The position numbers were made by a program, and so were the translations under genes. From Actinoplanes octamycinicus (lineage in GTDB: Bacteria; Actinomycetota; Actinomycetes; Mycobacteriales; Micromonosporaceae), in the NCBI RefSeq assembly GCF_014205225.1, contig NZ_JACHNB010000001.1:5933501-5997500 (forward strand): a stretch of 64,000 bases of DNA. The letters run 5' to 3'. Below the pieces are notes generated by a model. That model was not told the DNA's origin. It worked only from the letters and a program-made list of their open reading frames with translations, and searched no databases. Each line of letters begins with the position of its first letter. Position 1 is the stretch's first letter. Below, piece after piece: positions 23,187 through 31,688 of the stretch.

Positions 23187-23688
23187 GGGTGTCGTAGATC
23201 AGCTGCACGGTCGCGTCGGTGATCCCGCAGAACTCCGAGATGCCGACGCGCAGCTGCCGGTCCAGGATCTCGTCGAGGCCCTGGACGGCGTAGTCGGCTG
23301 CCGAACCGCCGGCCAGGCCGACCCACCGTATCCGCTTGCCCTTGAGAGTGGACGGCTCGTAGGCGAAGCCCCGGTTCCAGACCCGGTCCACCCAGCCCTT
23401 GGCCATCGCCGGCAGCCCGAACCACCAGACCGGGAAGACCACGACGATCTCGTCGGCGGCGGCGATCCGGGCCATGTGCGCCCGCACCTCGGCCGAGTAC
23501 TCCTTGGCGGCGTCCGCCCAGTCCGGCTCGTCGTCCGGGAGCAGCGACGGGTCGAAGCCCTCGCCGTACAGGTCGAGGACGTCGACGGTGCAGCCGCCGG
23601 CGACGAGCGTGTCCCGGGCGCGGGCCGCGGTGGCCGCGGTCAGCGAGTCCGGGCGGGGGTGGGCGAAGACCACGAGGGCGTGCGTCAT
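23152..23688 (-). CDS. NAD(P)H quinone reductase-like flavodoxin-fold protein
   Basis: The 178-residue protein has the flavodoxin-2 (NQO1/MdaB) fold: an N-terminal strand-loop MTHALVVFAHPRPDSLTAAT that binds the FMN/FAD phosphate, then ADEIVVVFPVWWFGLPAMAK and GWVDRVWNRGFAYE, which are conserved around the isoalloxazine site. It should catalyse two-electron reduction of quinones or similar electrophiles with NAD(P)H in the cytoplasm. Its ATG overlaps the stop of the old yellow enzyme gene (ATGA), so both form one operon controlled by the divergent MarR gene. The 3' end overlaps the sigma gene. Confidence 0.88.
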   Translation of the reverse strand: MTHALVVFAHPRPDSLTAATAARARDTLVAGGCTVDVLDLYGEGFDPSLLPDDEPDWADAAKEYSAEVRAHMARIAAADEIVVVFPVWWFGLPAMAKGWVDRVWNRGFAYEPSTLKGKRIRWVGLAGGSAADYAVQGLDEILDRQLRVGISEFCGITDATVQLIYDTLTEPQVVDVLR

Positions 23689-24752
23689 CGGTCGAGCGCC
23701 GGGTAGTCGGTGTAACCGGTGTGGTCGCCGCCGTAGAAGGTGGCCGGGTCGGCGGTGTTGAACGGCCCACCGGCCCGGATCCGGACGTCGAGGTCCGGGT
23801 TCGCCAGCCACATGGTCGCCAGCGCGACGGCGTCCGCCACCCCGGACTCGATCGCCTCGGCGGCCGTCTCCGGCGAGGCGGGGAACGCCTCCGGCGACGG
23901 GTGCGGGTTGAGCAGGAAGGTGCCGGGCCACGCGGCGCGCAGCCGCTCGGTCAGTGCCCGGTCACCGACCTCGACCAGGTGCACGTAGGCGAGATCGAGC
24001 TCGGCCAGCAGGGCCAGGTAGACCGGCGCCGGATCGGCCTCCCGGATGTTGTTGTACGGGCTCCCCGGCGACAACCGGATCCCGGTGCGATCCGGTCCGA
24101 TGCTGTCGGCGACCGCGGCGGCGACCTCGACCGCGAAGCGGATCCGGTTGGCCACCGAGCCACCGTACGGATCCGTACGCAGATTGGTGTTGTCGGCCAG
24201 GAACTGGTGGATCAGATAGCCGTTGGCGCCGTGCAGCTCCACCCCGTCGAACCCGGCGTCGATCGCGTTGCGGGCGGCGGCCGCGAAGTCGGCGACCGTG
24301 GCCCGGATGTCGTCGGCGGTCAGCTCCCGAGGCACCGGGTGGTCGAGCATCCCGTCGAGGCTGAACAGCTGCTCGCCGGAGGCCACCGGGGACGGCGCCA
24401 CCGGCAGCTCCCGGTTCGGGTAGAGGCTCGGGTGCCCGATCCGTCCGGTGTGGTTGAGCTGGGCGAAGATGCGGCCGCCGGCCTCGTGGACCGCGTCGGT
24501 GACCGCGCGCCAGCCCGCCACCTGGGCGGCGGTGTGCAGCCCCGGGGTCAGGATGTAGCCCTGGCCGATCGCGCTGGGCTGGATGCTCTCGCTGATGATC
24601 AGGCCCGCGCCGGCCCGCTGCCGGTAGTACTCGGCGGTCAGCGCGGTGACGACGCCGTCGGTGGACGCGCGGTTCCGGGTCATCGGGGCCATCAGCAGGC
24701 GGTTCGGCAGCTGCAGCTTGCCGAGCGTGACCGGCTCGAAGATTTTGGGCAT
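23685..24752 (-). CDS. Old yellow enzyme / alkene reductase (FMN)
   Basis: The 355-residue protein is a TIM-barrel NADH:flavin oxidoreductase. Blocks in order are the start MPKIFEPVTLGKLQLPNRLL, APMTRNRA (FMN-binding), the substrate/FMN contact QLNHTGRIGHPSL, the GFDGVELHGANGYLIHQFL motif and DPYGGSVANRIRF. It reduces activated C=C bonds of enals, enones or nitro compounds. GGGAGG before the ATG at 24752 fixes the start, excluding a 5-residue longer form. It shares an operon with the quinone reductase-like protein and has two MarR operators overlapping its promoter, consistent with induction by electrophiles. Confidence 0.93.
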   Translation of the reverse strand: MPKIFEPVTLGKLQLPNRLLMAPMTRNRASTDGVVTALTAEYYRQRAGAGLIISESIQPSAIGQGYILTPGLHTAAQVAGWRAVTDAVHEAGGRIFAQLNHTGRIGHPSLYPNRELPVAPSPVASGEQLFSLDGMLDHPVPRELTADDIRATVADFAAAARNAIDAGFDGVELHGANGYLIHQFLADNTNLRTDPYGGSVANRIRFAVEVAAAVADSIGPDRTGIRLSPGSPYNNIREADPAPVYLALLAELDLAYVHLVEVGDRALTERLRAAWPGTFLLNPHPSPEAFPASPETAAEAIESGVADAVALATMWLANPDLDVRIRAGGPFNTADPATFYGGDHTGYTDYPALDR

Positions 24753-24770
24753 GGTGCGACCTCCCACAGA

Positions 24771-24823
24771 TGCTTGATTGGCTCAAGCATTACCGTGGCA
24801 CAAATGCTTGAGCCAATCAAGTG
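24771..24823. promoter_or_regulatory. Twin MarR operators in divergent promoter region
   Basis: Site 1 (24771-24789) is the perfect palindrome TGCTTGA-TTGGC-TCAAGCA; site 2 (24805-24823) is TGCTTGA-GCCAA-TCAAGTG. The two are themselves inverted copies over 19 bp, separated by 11 bp. They sit between the old yellow enzyme start (24752) and the marR start (24837), so one regulator can control both directions. Confidence 0.85.
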
Positions 24824-24836
24824 TTAGAGTGAGGGC

Positions 24837-25277
24837 ATGGCGGTTCCCTCCGGTCCGGTCTCGGCGTCCACCGAGGCCGAGCGCGCGATGTTCGACTTCG
24901 TCGACGCGTATGACCGCGCCTACGAGACGGCCGCCGAGCAGCACGGCATGAGCGTCGCCCAGGCCTGCGTGCTGGGCCGCATCTCGCAGCCGAGAGGGAT
25001 GCGCGAGCTGGCCGACGAGCTGGGCTGCGACGCCTCCAACATCACCCAGATCGTCACCCGCCTGGAGGCCCGCGAGCTGGTCGAGCGGCACGCCAACCCG
25101 AGCGACCGCCGCTCCCGCCAGCTCATCCGGACCGCCGCCGGCGACCAGCTCAACGCCGACTTCGAGAAAACCTTCGAGTTCGCCCGCTCCGCCGCCTCCA
25201 ACCTGTCCATCGAGGAGCAGGCCCAGCTGGCCGCCCTGCTGCGAAAGGCCCTCGGCCAGCCGGGCCCGCGGAGTTAG
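24837..25277 (+). CDS. MarR-family repressor
   Basis: The 146-residue winged-helix protein has MarR features: an N-terminal dimer helix, a recognition region around MRELADELGCDASNITQIVT (residues 60-80), RLEARELVERHANPSDRRS with the D-x-R wing at about 85-100, and a C-terminal dimerisation helix. It is divergent from the old yellow enzyme/quinone reductase operon and sits next to two matching palindromes, so autorepression and control of that operon are very likely. The inducer may be an electrophile or phenolic compound. Its stop overlaps the stop of the convergent haloperoxidase gene by four bases. Confidence 0.92.
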   Translation: MAVPSGPVSASTEAERAMFDFVDAYDRAYETAAEQHGMSVAQACVLGRISQPRGMRELADELGCDASNITQIVTRLEARELVERHANPSDRRSRQLIRTAAGDQLNADFEKTFEFARSAASNLSIEEQAQLAALLRKALGQPGPRS

Positions 25278-26530
25278 GCGGGGAGCAGGCTGGTTGTCAG
25301 GACCTCTCGCGCGACGCCGCGGCCGATGGTCTGCCCGGCCTGGTCGCTGAAGCTGAAGTGCTGGCCGCCGTAGACGCGGGACAGGCCCACCTCGGTGGCC
25401 GCCGCGGCGAAGCCCGGGTAGCTGCGCGCCACGCCGCCCGGCGCCGAGTCCGTGGTGTGCGTGAACGGGATCCGGTCGGTGCGGAAGAACCCGGCCAGCA
25501 CGGTCGCCGCCGCGCCGCTGTAGGAGCTGTGCCCGGACACGTACTCCGGGGAGCCGCCGACGCTGCCGGCCCGCGACGTCCACGCCGGATCCGGCTCGGT
25601 GGCCGGGTTGCCGTCGGTGTCCGCCTCCCGGATCGCGGTGGTCGGCCGCCAGTGCCGGTAGGCGTACTTGGTCGACACCGTCACCACCGTGGTGTCGGCC
25701 AGCGTCATGGTGAGCAACGCGGTCAGCCGGGTCTGCTCGGCGAGCGGCAGGTGCCGGTCGCCGGCCACGGTCAGCGCGATCCGCAGCCACTCGCCGGGCG
25801 GCTGCACCGAGCCGGCCGGCAGCGACCAGAACTGGAAGGTGGCGAGCAGGTCCGGCGCCGGGATCGCCGCGTTCCCCAAGGTCTTGACCTGGGCGAACGC
25901 CTGCGCGTAGACCGTGCTGGTCAGCGCCGGCGGCGCGCCGGGGACGTACCGGGCCGGGTTCGCCACGGCGAACGGCCGCACGTGGCGGTACTGCGTGCCC
26001 GACCACTCGGCCCGGAACACCCCGGGCCCGGCGCCGGCCGCCTGGCTCTCCACCGGGCGGTACCCGTCGTCGGCCCGGGACGCGATCACCGCGGCGCCGA
26101 CCTGGTCACCCCACGCGGCGCCGCGGTCGACCGGGGTGCCCGGCCCGAGCTTCGCCAGGTCGGCGGCGAGCTGCGCGTCATAGGTGGCGGTCCGGTCGGC
26201 GTCGGCGCGCACCAGCACCGCGTGCGCCGCCGACGCCGCCGCGGCCTGCGGGTCGGCGCCGTGCGGCCCGCTGCCCCCGACCAGCGCCGGGGCGCGGCGC
26301 GCGTGCCCGGAGCGCAACCCGTTGACCGCGTCGTACATGGCGGCGTCGAGCATGGCGTAGAGCCGCGCGGCGTCCGCGTCGGTGGCCCGGGTGGTCCGCA
26401 CCGCGGTGAACGCGAGCTCGTTCCAGACCCGGACGCTGTCGATGTCCGGCCGCTTCGACTGGGCGACCGCCGGTGCGCCGGCCCCCACGCCGGCGACAAG
26501 CACTGCGACGACGAGCAACAGCTTCTTCAT
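25274..26530 (-). CDS. Secreted vanadium-dependent haloperoxidase-like (PAP2) protein
   Basis: From the ATG at 26530 the 418-residue product starts with a Sec signal peptide (MKKLLLVVAVLVAGVGAGAP). The acid phosphatase/vanadate-binding residues of the VCPO family lie near the C-terminus: KYAYRHWRPTTAIRE (about 280-295), SPEYVSGHSSYSGAAA (about 335-350) and YGGQHFSFSDQ (about 385-395). These supply the Lys, Arg, His and Ser that bind vanadate or phosphate. Actinomycete homologues are common and few have been tested; some lack halogenation activity. The longer open frame upstream adds 25 residues without a signal-like start, so it is rejected. Confidence 0.88.
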   Translation of the reverse strand: MKKLLLVVAVLVAGVGAGAPAVAQSKRPDIDSVRVWNELAFTAVRTTRATDADAARLYAMLDAAMYDAVNGLRSGHARRAPALVGGSGPHGADPQAAAASAAHAVLVRADADRTATYDAQLAADLAKLGPGTPVDRGAAWGDQVGAAVIASRADDGYRPVESQAAGAGPGVFRAEWSGTQYRHVRPFAVANPARYVPGAPPALTSTVYAQAFAQVKTLGNAAIPAPDLLATFQFWSLPAGSVQPPGEWLRIALTVAGDRHLPLAEQTRLTALLTMTLADTTVVTVSTKYAYRHWRPTTAIREADTDGNPATEPDPAWTSRAGSVGGSPEYVSGHSSYSGAAATVLAGFFRTDRIPFTHTTDSAPGGVARSYPGFAAAATEVGLSRVYGGQHFSFSDQAGQTIGRGVAREVLTTSLLPA

Positions 26531-26602
26531 CCGCACACCGTCGCGCATTCCGTGAAGACCGTTATCGATATGTAGGCAACCGGACTGGACCGCTGTCCGC
26601 CG

Positions 26603-26691
26603 CACGGCCCGCTTCGGGTCACGGCCACCACCAATTTACGGTACGTACTCCGTACCGTAAATCGAAGTGACCGTGACCGAAGCGGGCCGTG
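26603..26691. terminator. Nested double hairpin terminator
   Basis: Outer arms 26603-26624 and 26671-26691 (21 pairs with one bulged G) enclose an inner perfect 12-bp hairpin (ATTTACGGTACG, 26634-26645, with 26651-26662). It lies directly after the PASTA gene stop and before the haloperoxidase promoter, so it probably ends the PASTA transcript. Confidence 0.75.
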
Positions 26692-26703
26692 CGTGCCCGG
26701 CGG

Positions 26704-27327
26704 TCAGCCCCGCTTGGTGCAGGTCAGGATGATCAGCGAGTCGAGCGGCAGCTTCTTGCCGGCCTTCGCGGACTGCTTCTTCACGGTCCAGTTCTGCGGG
26801 AGCACGACGAAGGTGTCGTTCTCGTCGGCCGAGCCGAACTGGACCCGGGTGAAGCCGAGCTGCTTGAGCGTGTCCTCGGCGATCGCCGCGTTCTCGCCGA
26901 CCAGGTTCGGCATGGTCGCGGTGGCCGGCTGGGGCGGCGTGGTGGTCGGCGCCGCGGTCGGCTCGGTGGTGGCCGGCGTCGTCTCGGCCGGCGTGGTGGT
27001 CGGCGGCGTGGTCGGGACGGTGGTCGCCGGCGTGGTCGTCACCACCTGGGTGGGCGCGGCGCCGGTGCTCTTCTTGTCGTCGTCACCGGCGGCCGCGGAG
27101 ATCACGCCGCCGAGGCAGCAGAGCGCCACGAAACCGCCGGCCACCCCGAGGATGATCTTCCCGGCGTTCTTCTTCGGCGGCGGGGGCGCGAGGAATCCGG
27201 GGTGGCCCGGCGGGATCGGCTGTCCGGGCGCCGGCGGCGGCTGGTATCCGGCGGGTGGCGGGGCCCAGCCGGGCTGCGGCTGCGGATTGATCGGCGGTTC
27301 GTGCGGCGGCTGGTTCGAGTAGGACAT
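26704..27327 (-). CDS. PASTA-domain membrane protein
   Basis: The 207-residue protein begins at an ATG preceded by GAAGAGGG. Residues 1-50 are a proline-rich cytoplasmic segment, then one transmembrane helix (IILGVAGGFVALCCLGGVIS). A Thr/Pro-rich external linker of about 60 residues follows. A single C-terminal PASTA domain (about 140-205) reads ATMPNLVGENAAIAEDTLKQ then FTRVQFGSADEND and IILTCTKRG. PASTA domains bind peptidoglycan fragments; in kinases they sense the wall, but this protein has no kinase. It is probably a wall-contacting anchored protein. It is followed by a strong terminator. Confidence 0.9.
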   Translation of the reverse strand: MSYSNQPPHEPPINPQPQPGWAPPPAGYQPPPAPGQPIPPGHPGFLAPPPPKKNAGKIILGVAGGFVALCCLGGVISAAAGDDDKKSTGAAPTQVVTTTPATTVPTTPPTTTPAETTPATTEPTAAPTTTPPQPATATMPNLVGENAAIAEDTLKQLGFTRVQFGSADENDTFVVLPQNWTVKKQSAKAGKKLPLDSLIILTCTKRG

Positions 27328-27595
27328 TGCCCTCTTCCGGGATCTGTTCACGGGGCCCACGCTGACCGGACCGAGGTCCAAGATCATTTAGGCTTGTTGA
27401 ACATTCAAGCTCAGCCGGTGATCCGGACGGCTAGGTCGTTCGGGTACATCACCCCGCCTACCGGCCAGTAGTTGATCATGAAATCGATCGGCCGCCGGCA
27501 ACCGGATCGCAACCGGGTCGCCCTGTTCGCGGCACGAATCCTGCCGAACGGAAAGGGTCTGCTGTCTTCGATCTTCGGTGCGGGAGGGGTGCGGC

Positions 27596-29065
27596 GTGGG
27601 CGGGCGACGACTTCCGCTCTGGGGCTGGCCGCTGGTGCTGGCCCCGGTGCTGACCACGGTCTACTACCTGATCGGGCACTATGCCGGGACCTGGACGGTG
27701 GGGAGCCAGCTGGTCTTCTCGGTGCCGTCGGCCAGCGCGGTGGCCGCGCTGATCGGCGCCGCGATGCGGTACCGGCCGCACGGCGCGCGCCGGCCGTGGC
27801 TGCTGCTCGCCGCCGGGCAGGGCGCCATGCTGATCGGCGACCTGGTCTACTACCTGCTCGGCCGCTCCGGCGAGGTGCCCTATCCGAGCCTCGCCGACCT
27901 CTGGTATCTCGGCGGCTACATCGGGCTCGCGCTCGGCCTGCTGTCGCTGCTGCGCCGCCGCACCCCCGGCTGGGACCTGCCCAGCCTGATCGACGCGACC
28001 GTCGTCGCGGTCGCCACCAGCCTGGTCGCCTGGGTGTACCTGATCGAGCCGCTGTCGTCCGGCGCGTCCGGCGCCGCCCAGGCGGTCACCATCGCCTTCC
28101 CGATGATGGACCTGGTGCTGCTCACCGTGGGCGTCCGGCTGATGATCGGCGCGGGCCGCCGGCCGCCGACATTCTGGCTGCTGATGACCTGGCTGGTCAT
28201 CATGATCTTCGCGGACACCACGTACTCGCTGCAGGCACTGCTCGGCACCTACGACGGCACCGTCCTGGACGGATTGTGGATCTGCGGAGTGTTCAGCCTG
28301 GCCGCCGCGGCCCTGCACCCGTCGATGGCCGCGGTCGACGAGCCGTCGCCGGCCGCCGCGCCGGACGCCACCCGGAGCCGGCTGATCGTGCTCTCGGTCG
28401 CCTCGGTGGTCGCCCCGGTCCTGCTCGGCGTGCAGTACCTGCGCGGCGCGGCCCTGCACGTGCCCGAGGTGACGGTCGCCTGCATCGTGCTGTTCCTGCT
28501 GGTCCTGGCCCGGATGGCGGGGCTGGTCGACGTCCAGCGGACGATGGCGATCACCGACGGGCTGACCGGGCTGCGGACCCGGCGCTACCTGGAGGAGGCG
28601 TTGCGGACCGAGGCCGAGCGGTGCCGGCGTACCGGAGCATCCTTCGCCTTCGTGCTGGTCGACGTCGACCACTTCAAGCGGGTCAACGACACCTACGGCC
28701 ACCAGGCCGGCGACCGGGTGCTGGTCGAGGTGGCCCGCCGGATGCGCCAGCTGGTCCGCACCGGCGACGTGGTGGCCCGCTACGGCGGCGAGGAGTTCGC
28801 GGTGCTGCTGCCCGGCGTCGGCCCGGAGACGGTCGCCGCGATCACCGGCAGCATCCACCGGGGCGTGTGCACCGCCCCGTTCGCCATCGGCGACGACCTG
28901 CTGCTCTCGGTCACCGTCTCGGTCGGCGTCGCCTGCCTGCCCGAGCAGGCCACCGAGGTGACCGAGCTGACCCGGATCGCCGACCAGGCCCTCTACGCCG
29001 CGAAGGCCGCCGGCCGCAACCGCGTGGTGGTAGCCGGCGCCGACACCCTGCCCGCCGCCGCGTGA
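27596..29065 (+). CDS. Membrane-bound GGDEF diguanylate cyclase
   Basis: GTG at 27596 follows GGGAGGGG at good spacing and gives 489 residues; a GTG at 27578 would add six. About nine transmembrane helices fill residues 1-310, without a known sensor signature. The C-terminal GGDEF domain (about 325-485) is intact: TDGLTGLRTRRYLEE, FVLVDVDHFKRVNDTYGHQA and the catalytic RYGGEEF signature (GGEEF). A canonical RxxD inhibitory site is not obvious before the signature. It should make cyclic di-GMP in response to a membrane signal. It is monocistronic and converges on the SMP-30 gene with no gap. Confidence 0.92.
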   Translation: MGGRRLPLWGWPLVLAPVLTTVYYLIGHYAGTWTVGSQLVFSVPSASAVAALIGAAMRYRPHGARRPWLLLAAGQGAMLIGDLVYYLLGRSGEVPYPSLADLWYLGGYIGLALGLLSLLRRRTPGWDLPSLIDATVVAVATSLVAWVYLIEPLSSGASGAAQAVTIAFPMMDLVLLTVGVRLMIGAGRRPPTFWLLMTWLVIMIFADTTYSLQALLGTYDGTVLDGLWICGVFSLAAAALHPSMAAVDEPSPAAAPDATRSRLIVLSVASVVAPVLLGVQYLRGAALHVPEVTVACIVLFLLVLARMAGLVDVQRTMAITDGLTGLRTRRYLEEALRTEAERCRRTGASFAFVLVDVDHFKRVNDTYGHQAGDRVLVEVARRMRQLVRTGDVVARYGGEEFAVLLPGVGPETVAAITGSIHRGVCTAPFAIGDDLLLSVTVSVGVACLPEQATEVTELTRIADQALYAAKAAGRNRVVVAGADTLPAAA

Positions 29066-29929
29066 TCAGCGGGCCGGATCCCAGTAGGCGGTGGGCAGGC
29101 CGGTCACGCCGACCCGGGCGGTGAACAGCCGTCCGGAACCGGGGAAGCCCTCGGTCCGCGCTGTGGTGATCACGAGAAGGTCCAGGTCCGGGCCCGCGAA
29201 GGCGACGCTTGTCGGTTGCGGCGCGTCGACGGTCACGGTCGCCACGAGCACACCGCTGGGGGTACGACACTCCACGCGCCCGCCGTCCCACACCGCGATC
29301 CACAGGTTCCCGTCCGCGTCGGCGCACATGCCGTCGGGGAGGCCGCCGCCGACCCGGAACGCCGCCCGGCGCTCGCCGGCCGCGCCGGTGACCGGGTCGT
29401 AGTCGCGGACGTGAACCACGCCCGGGATCGTGTCGATGCTGTAGAACCGGTCACCGGCCGGGCTCCAGGCGAGCCCGTTGGAGAGGATCAGGTCGTTGTC
29501 GAGGGTGGTCAGCCCGCCGTTCTCGAACCGGACGAGCACCTCGGTCCCGGACCGCTGCCCGGGGTCGAGGCTGCCGACCAGGAACCGCCCGGCCGGGTCG
29601 ACCGCGCCGTCGTTGAGCCGGCTGGTGCTGCCCGGCGCGAGCACCCGCGCCAGCTCGGTCCGCGTCCCGTCGACCGCGACCCGGGTGAGCACCTCCCGCT
29701 CGGCGACCAGCAGCTCCCCGCTCTCGGCGACCGCGACCGCCCCCACCTCGGCGCCGAACCGCCACTCACCGGTGGCGGCGATCCGCCCGTCCCGCAAAGC
29801 TCCTTGGTGGACGACGCCGCCGTCGATGTCCACCCAGAGCAGCCGCTGCCGGGCGCCGTCCCACACCGGCCCCTCGCCGAGGGCGCAGATCTCCACCCCG
29901 GCGGGGCGAGCGGTGAAAGCGGTCGTCAT
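29066..29929 (-). CDS. SMP-30/gluconolactonase-family sugar lactonase
   Basis: The 287-residue beta-propeller protein has family blocks EICALGEGPVWDGARQRLLW (start of propeller, metal Glu), STSRLNDGAVDPAGRFLVGS (metal Asn), LILSNGLAWSPAGDRFYSID (metal Asn and Asp) and GGLPDGMCADADGNLWIAVW (Asp). It should hydrolyse an aldonolactone such as a pentono- or hexonolactone in the cytoplasm. It is divergent, with a 43-bp gap, from an IlvD/Edd-family dehydratase, a pairing typical of oxidative non-phosphorylating sugar breakdown. ATG at 29929 is favoured by an AGGAG five bases upstream. Confidence 0.9.
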   Translation of the reverse strand: MTTAFTARPAGVEICALGEGPVWDGARQRLLWVDIDGGVVHQGALRDGRIAATGEWRFGAEVGAVAVAESGELLVAEREVLTRVAVDGTRTELARVLAPGSTSRLNDGAVDPAGRFLVGSLDPGQRSGTEVLVRFENGGLTTLDNDLILSNGLAWSPAGDRFYSIDTIPGVVHVRDYDPVTGAAGERRAAFRVGGGLPDGMCADADGNLWIAVWDGGRVECRTPSGVLVATVTVDAPQPTSVAFAGPDLDLLVITTARTEGFPGSGRLFTARVGVTGLPTAYWDPAR

Positions 29930-29972
29930 CACTCTCCTACCGTAGTTCCGAAGCCGGGGTTAGCCTTCGGTC

Positions 29973-31688
29973 ATGCGGCCGCGGCGGAGTGCGCAGTGGT
30001 ATGCCGGGGAGGACCGGAACAGCTACATCCACCGGGCCTGGATGCGTCGTGGGCTGCCGGGGGACGCGTTCGCCGGCCGGCCGCACGTGGCGATCGCCAA
30101 CACCGCCTCGGACCTGACGCCCTGCAACGCGCACCTCGATGAGGTGGCGCGCAGCGTGTCCGCCGGGATCTACCAGGCCGGCGGGATCCCGCTGAACCTG
30201 CCGGTGGTGTCGCTGGGGGAGACGCAGGTGCGGCCGACCGCGATGCTGTGGCGCAACATGGCCGCGATGGCCATCGAGGAGATGCTGCGGGCCAACCCGA
30301 TCGACGGGGTGGTGCTGCTCGGCGGCTGCGACAAGACCATTCCGGCGCTGCTGATGGGCGCCGCCTCGGTCGACCTGCCCGCCGTCGTGGTGCCGGGCGG
30401 CCCGATGCTCACCGGAACCTTCCGCGGGGTGCCGCTCGGCTGCGGCACCGACGTGTGGAAGCTGTCCGAGGAGGTGCGCGCCGGGACGCTGCCGGCCGCC
30501 GAGTTCCAGCGCTCCGAGTCGTCGATGATCCGCAGCCGGGGCCACTGCAACACGATGGGCACCGCCTCGACCATGGGGCTGCTCGCCGAGGTGCTCGGGA
30601 TGACCCTGCCGGGCGTCGCCGGCACCCCGGCCCCGGACAGCCGGCTGCTGGAGGCCGCGCACGCCACCGGGGTCCTCGCGGTCGAGATGGTCGACGCCGG
30701 TCGCCGCCCCAGCGAGGTGATCGGTCACGGGTCGTTCCGCAACGCGATCGTCGCCCTCGCGGCCCTGGGCGGGTCGACGAACGCGGTGGTGCACCTGCTC
30801 GCGATCGCCGGCCGGCTCGGCGTCCCGCTCACCCAGGACGACTTCGACCGGATCGGCGCGGACGTGCCGTTGCTGGTCGACCTGCTGCCGGCCGGCCGGT
30901 TCCTGATGGACGACCTGTTCCGGGCCGGTGGCCTGCACGCCGTGCTCGCCGAGGTGCGCGACCTGCTCGACCCCGCCGCGCTCACGGTCACCGGCCGGCC
31001 GCTGGTCGAGCACCTGGCCGGGGCGGTGACCCACGACCGGGAGGTGATCCGGCCGCGTGCGCAGCCGTTGCAGGCGCACGCCGGGATCGCCGTCCTCTAC
31101 GGCAACCTGGCCCCGGACGGCGCGGTGGTCAAGCCCGCGGCCGCGTCCCCGCACCTGCTGCGGCACCGGGGCCCCGCGGTGGTCTTCGACTCGGTCGAGG
31201 ACCTGCACGCCCGGCTCGACGACCCGGATCTCGAGGTGACCGCCGACTCGGTGCTGGTGCTGCGCGGCTGCGGCCCGAAGGGCTACCCGGGGATGCCGGA
31301 GGTGGCGAACATGCCGCTGCCGGCGAAGCTGCTCGCGCTCGGGGTCCGCGACATGGTCCGGATCTGCGACGGCCGGATGAGCGGCACGGCCTACGGGACC
31401 GTCGTCCTGCACGTGTCCCCGGAGGCCGCCGCCGGTGGCCCGCTCGCCCGGGTCCGTACCGGCGACATGATCGTTCTCGATGTGGCCGGGCGGCGTCTCG
31501 ACGTCGACGTGCCGGCCGGAGAGTGGGCGGCCCGGGAGCCGTCCGCGGAGGCCGCGCGGGCCTACGCGGCGCCGCGGCGGGGCTGGGAGCGGCTCTACGT
31601 CGACACCGTCGGGCAGGCGAACACCGGCGCCGACCAGGATTTCCTGCTCGGCGCCAGCGGTGACCACGTCGCTCGCGGCTCGCACTGA
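29973..31688 (+). CDS. IlvD/Edd-family sugar-acid dehydratase (arabonate/xylonate type)
   Basis: The 571-residue enzyme has the Fe-S cysteines in LTPCNAHLDEVA, LLGGCDKTIPALLMG and RSRGHCNTMGTASTMGL, plus the C-terminal GCGPKGYPGMPEVANMPLP and RICDGRMSGTAYGTVVLHVS. The opening (RRSAQWYAGEDRNSYIHRAW) matches the sugar-acid dehydratase branch better than housekeeping IlvD. It likely dehydrates a pentonate or hexonate to the 2-keto-3-deoxy acid. Next to the lactonase it provides two steps of an oxidative sugar route; the first dehydrogenase and the aldolase are not adjacent. Exact substrate is inferred only. Confidence 0.9.
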   Translation: MRPRRSAQWYAGEDRNSYIHRAWMRRGLPGDAFAGRPHVAIANTASDLTPCNAHLDEVARSVSAGIYQAGGIPLNLPVVSLGETQVRPTAMLWRNMAAMAIEEMLRANPIDGVVLLGGCDKTIPALLMGAASVDLPAVVVPGGPMLTGTFRGVPLGCGTDVWKLSEEVRAGTLPAAEFQRSESSMIRSRGHCNTMGTASTMGLLAEVLGMTLPGVAGTPAPDSRLLEAAHATGVLAVEMVDAGRRPSEVIGHGSFRNAIVALAALGGSTNAVVHLLAIAGRLGVPLTQDDFDRIGADVPLLVDLLPAGRFLMDDLFRAGGLHAVLAEVRDLLDPAALTVTGRPLVEHLAGAVTHDREVIRPRAQPLQAHAGIAVLYGNLAPDGAVVKPAAASPHLLRHRGPAVVFDSVEDLHARLDDPDLEVTADSVLVLRGCGPKGYPGMPEVANMPLPAKLLALGVRDMVRICDGRMSGTAYGTVVLHVSPEAAAGGPLARVRTGDMIVLDVAGRRLDVDVPAGEWAAREPSAEAARAYAAPRRGWERLYVDTVGQANTGADQDFLLGASGDHVARGSH

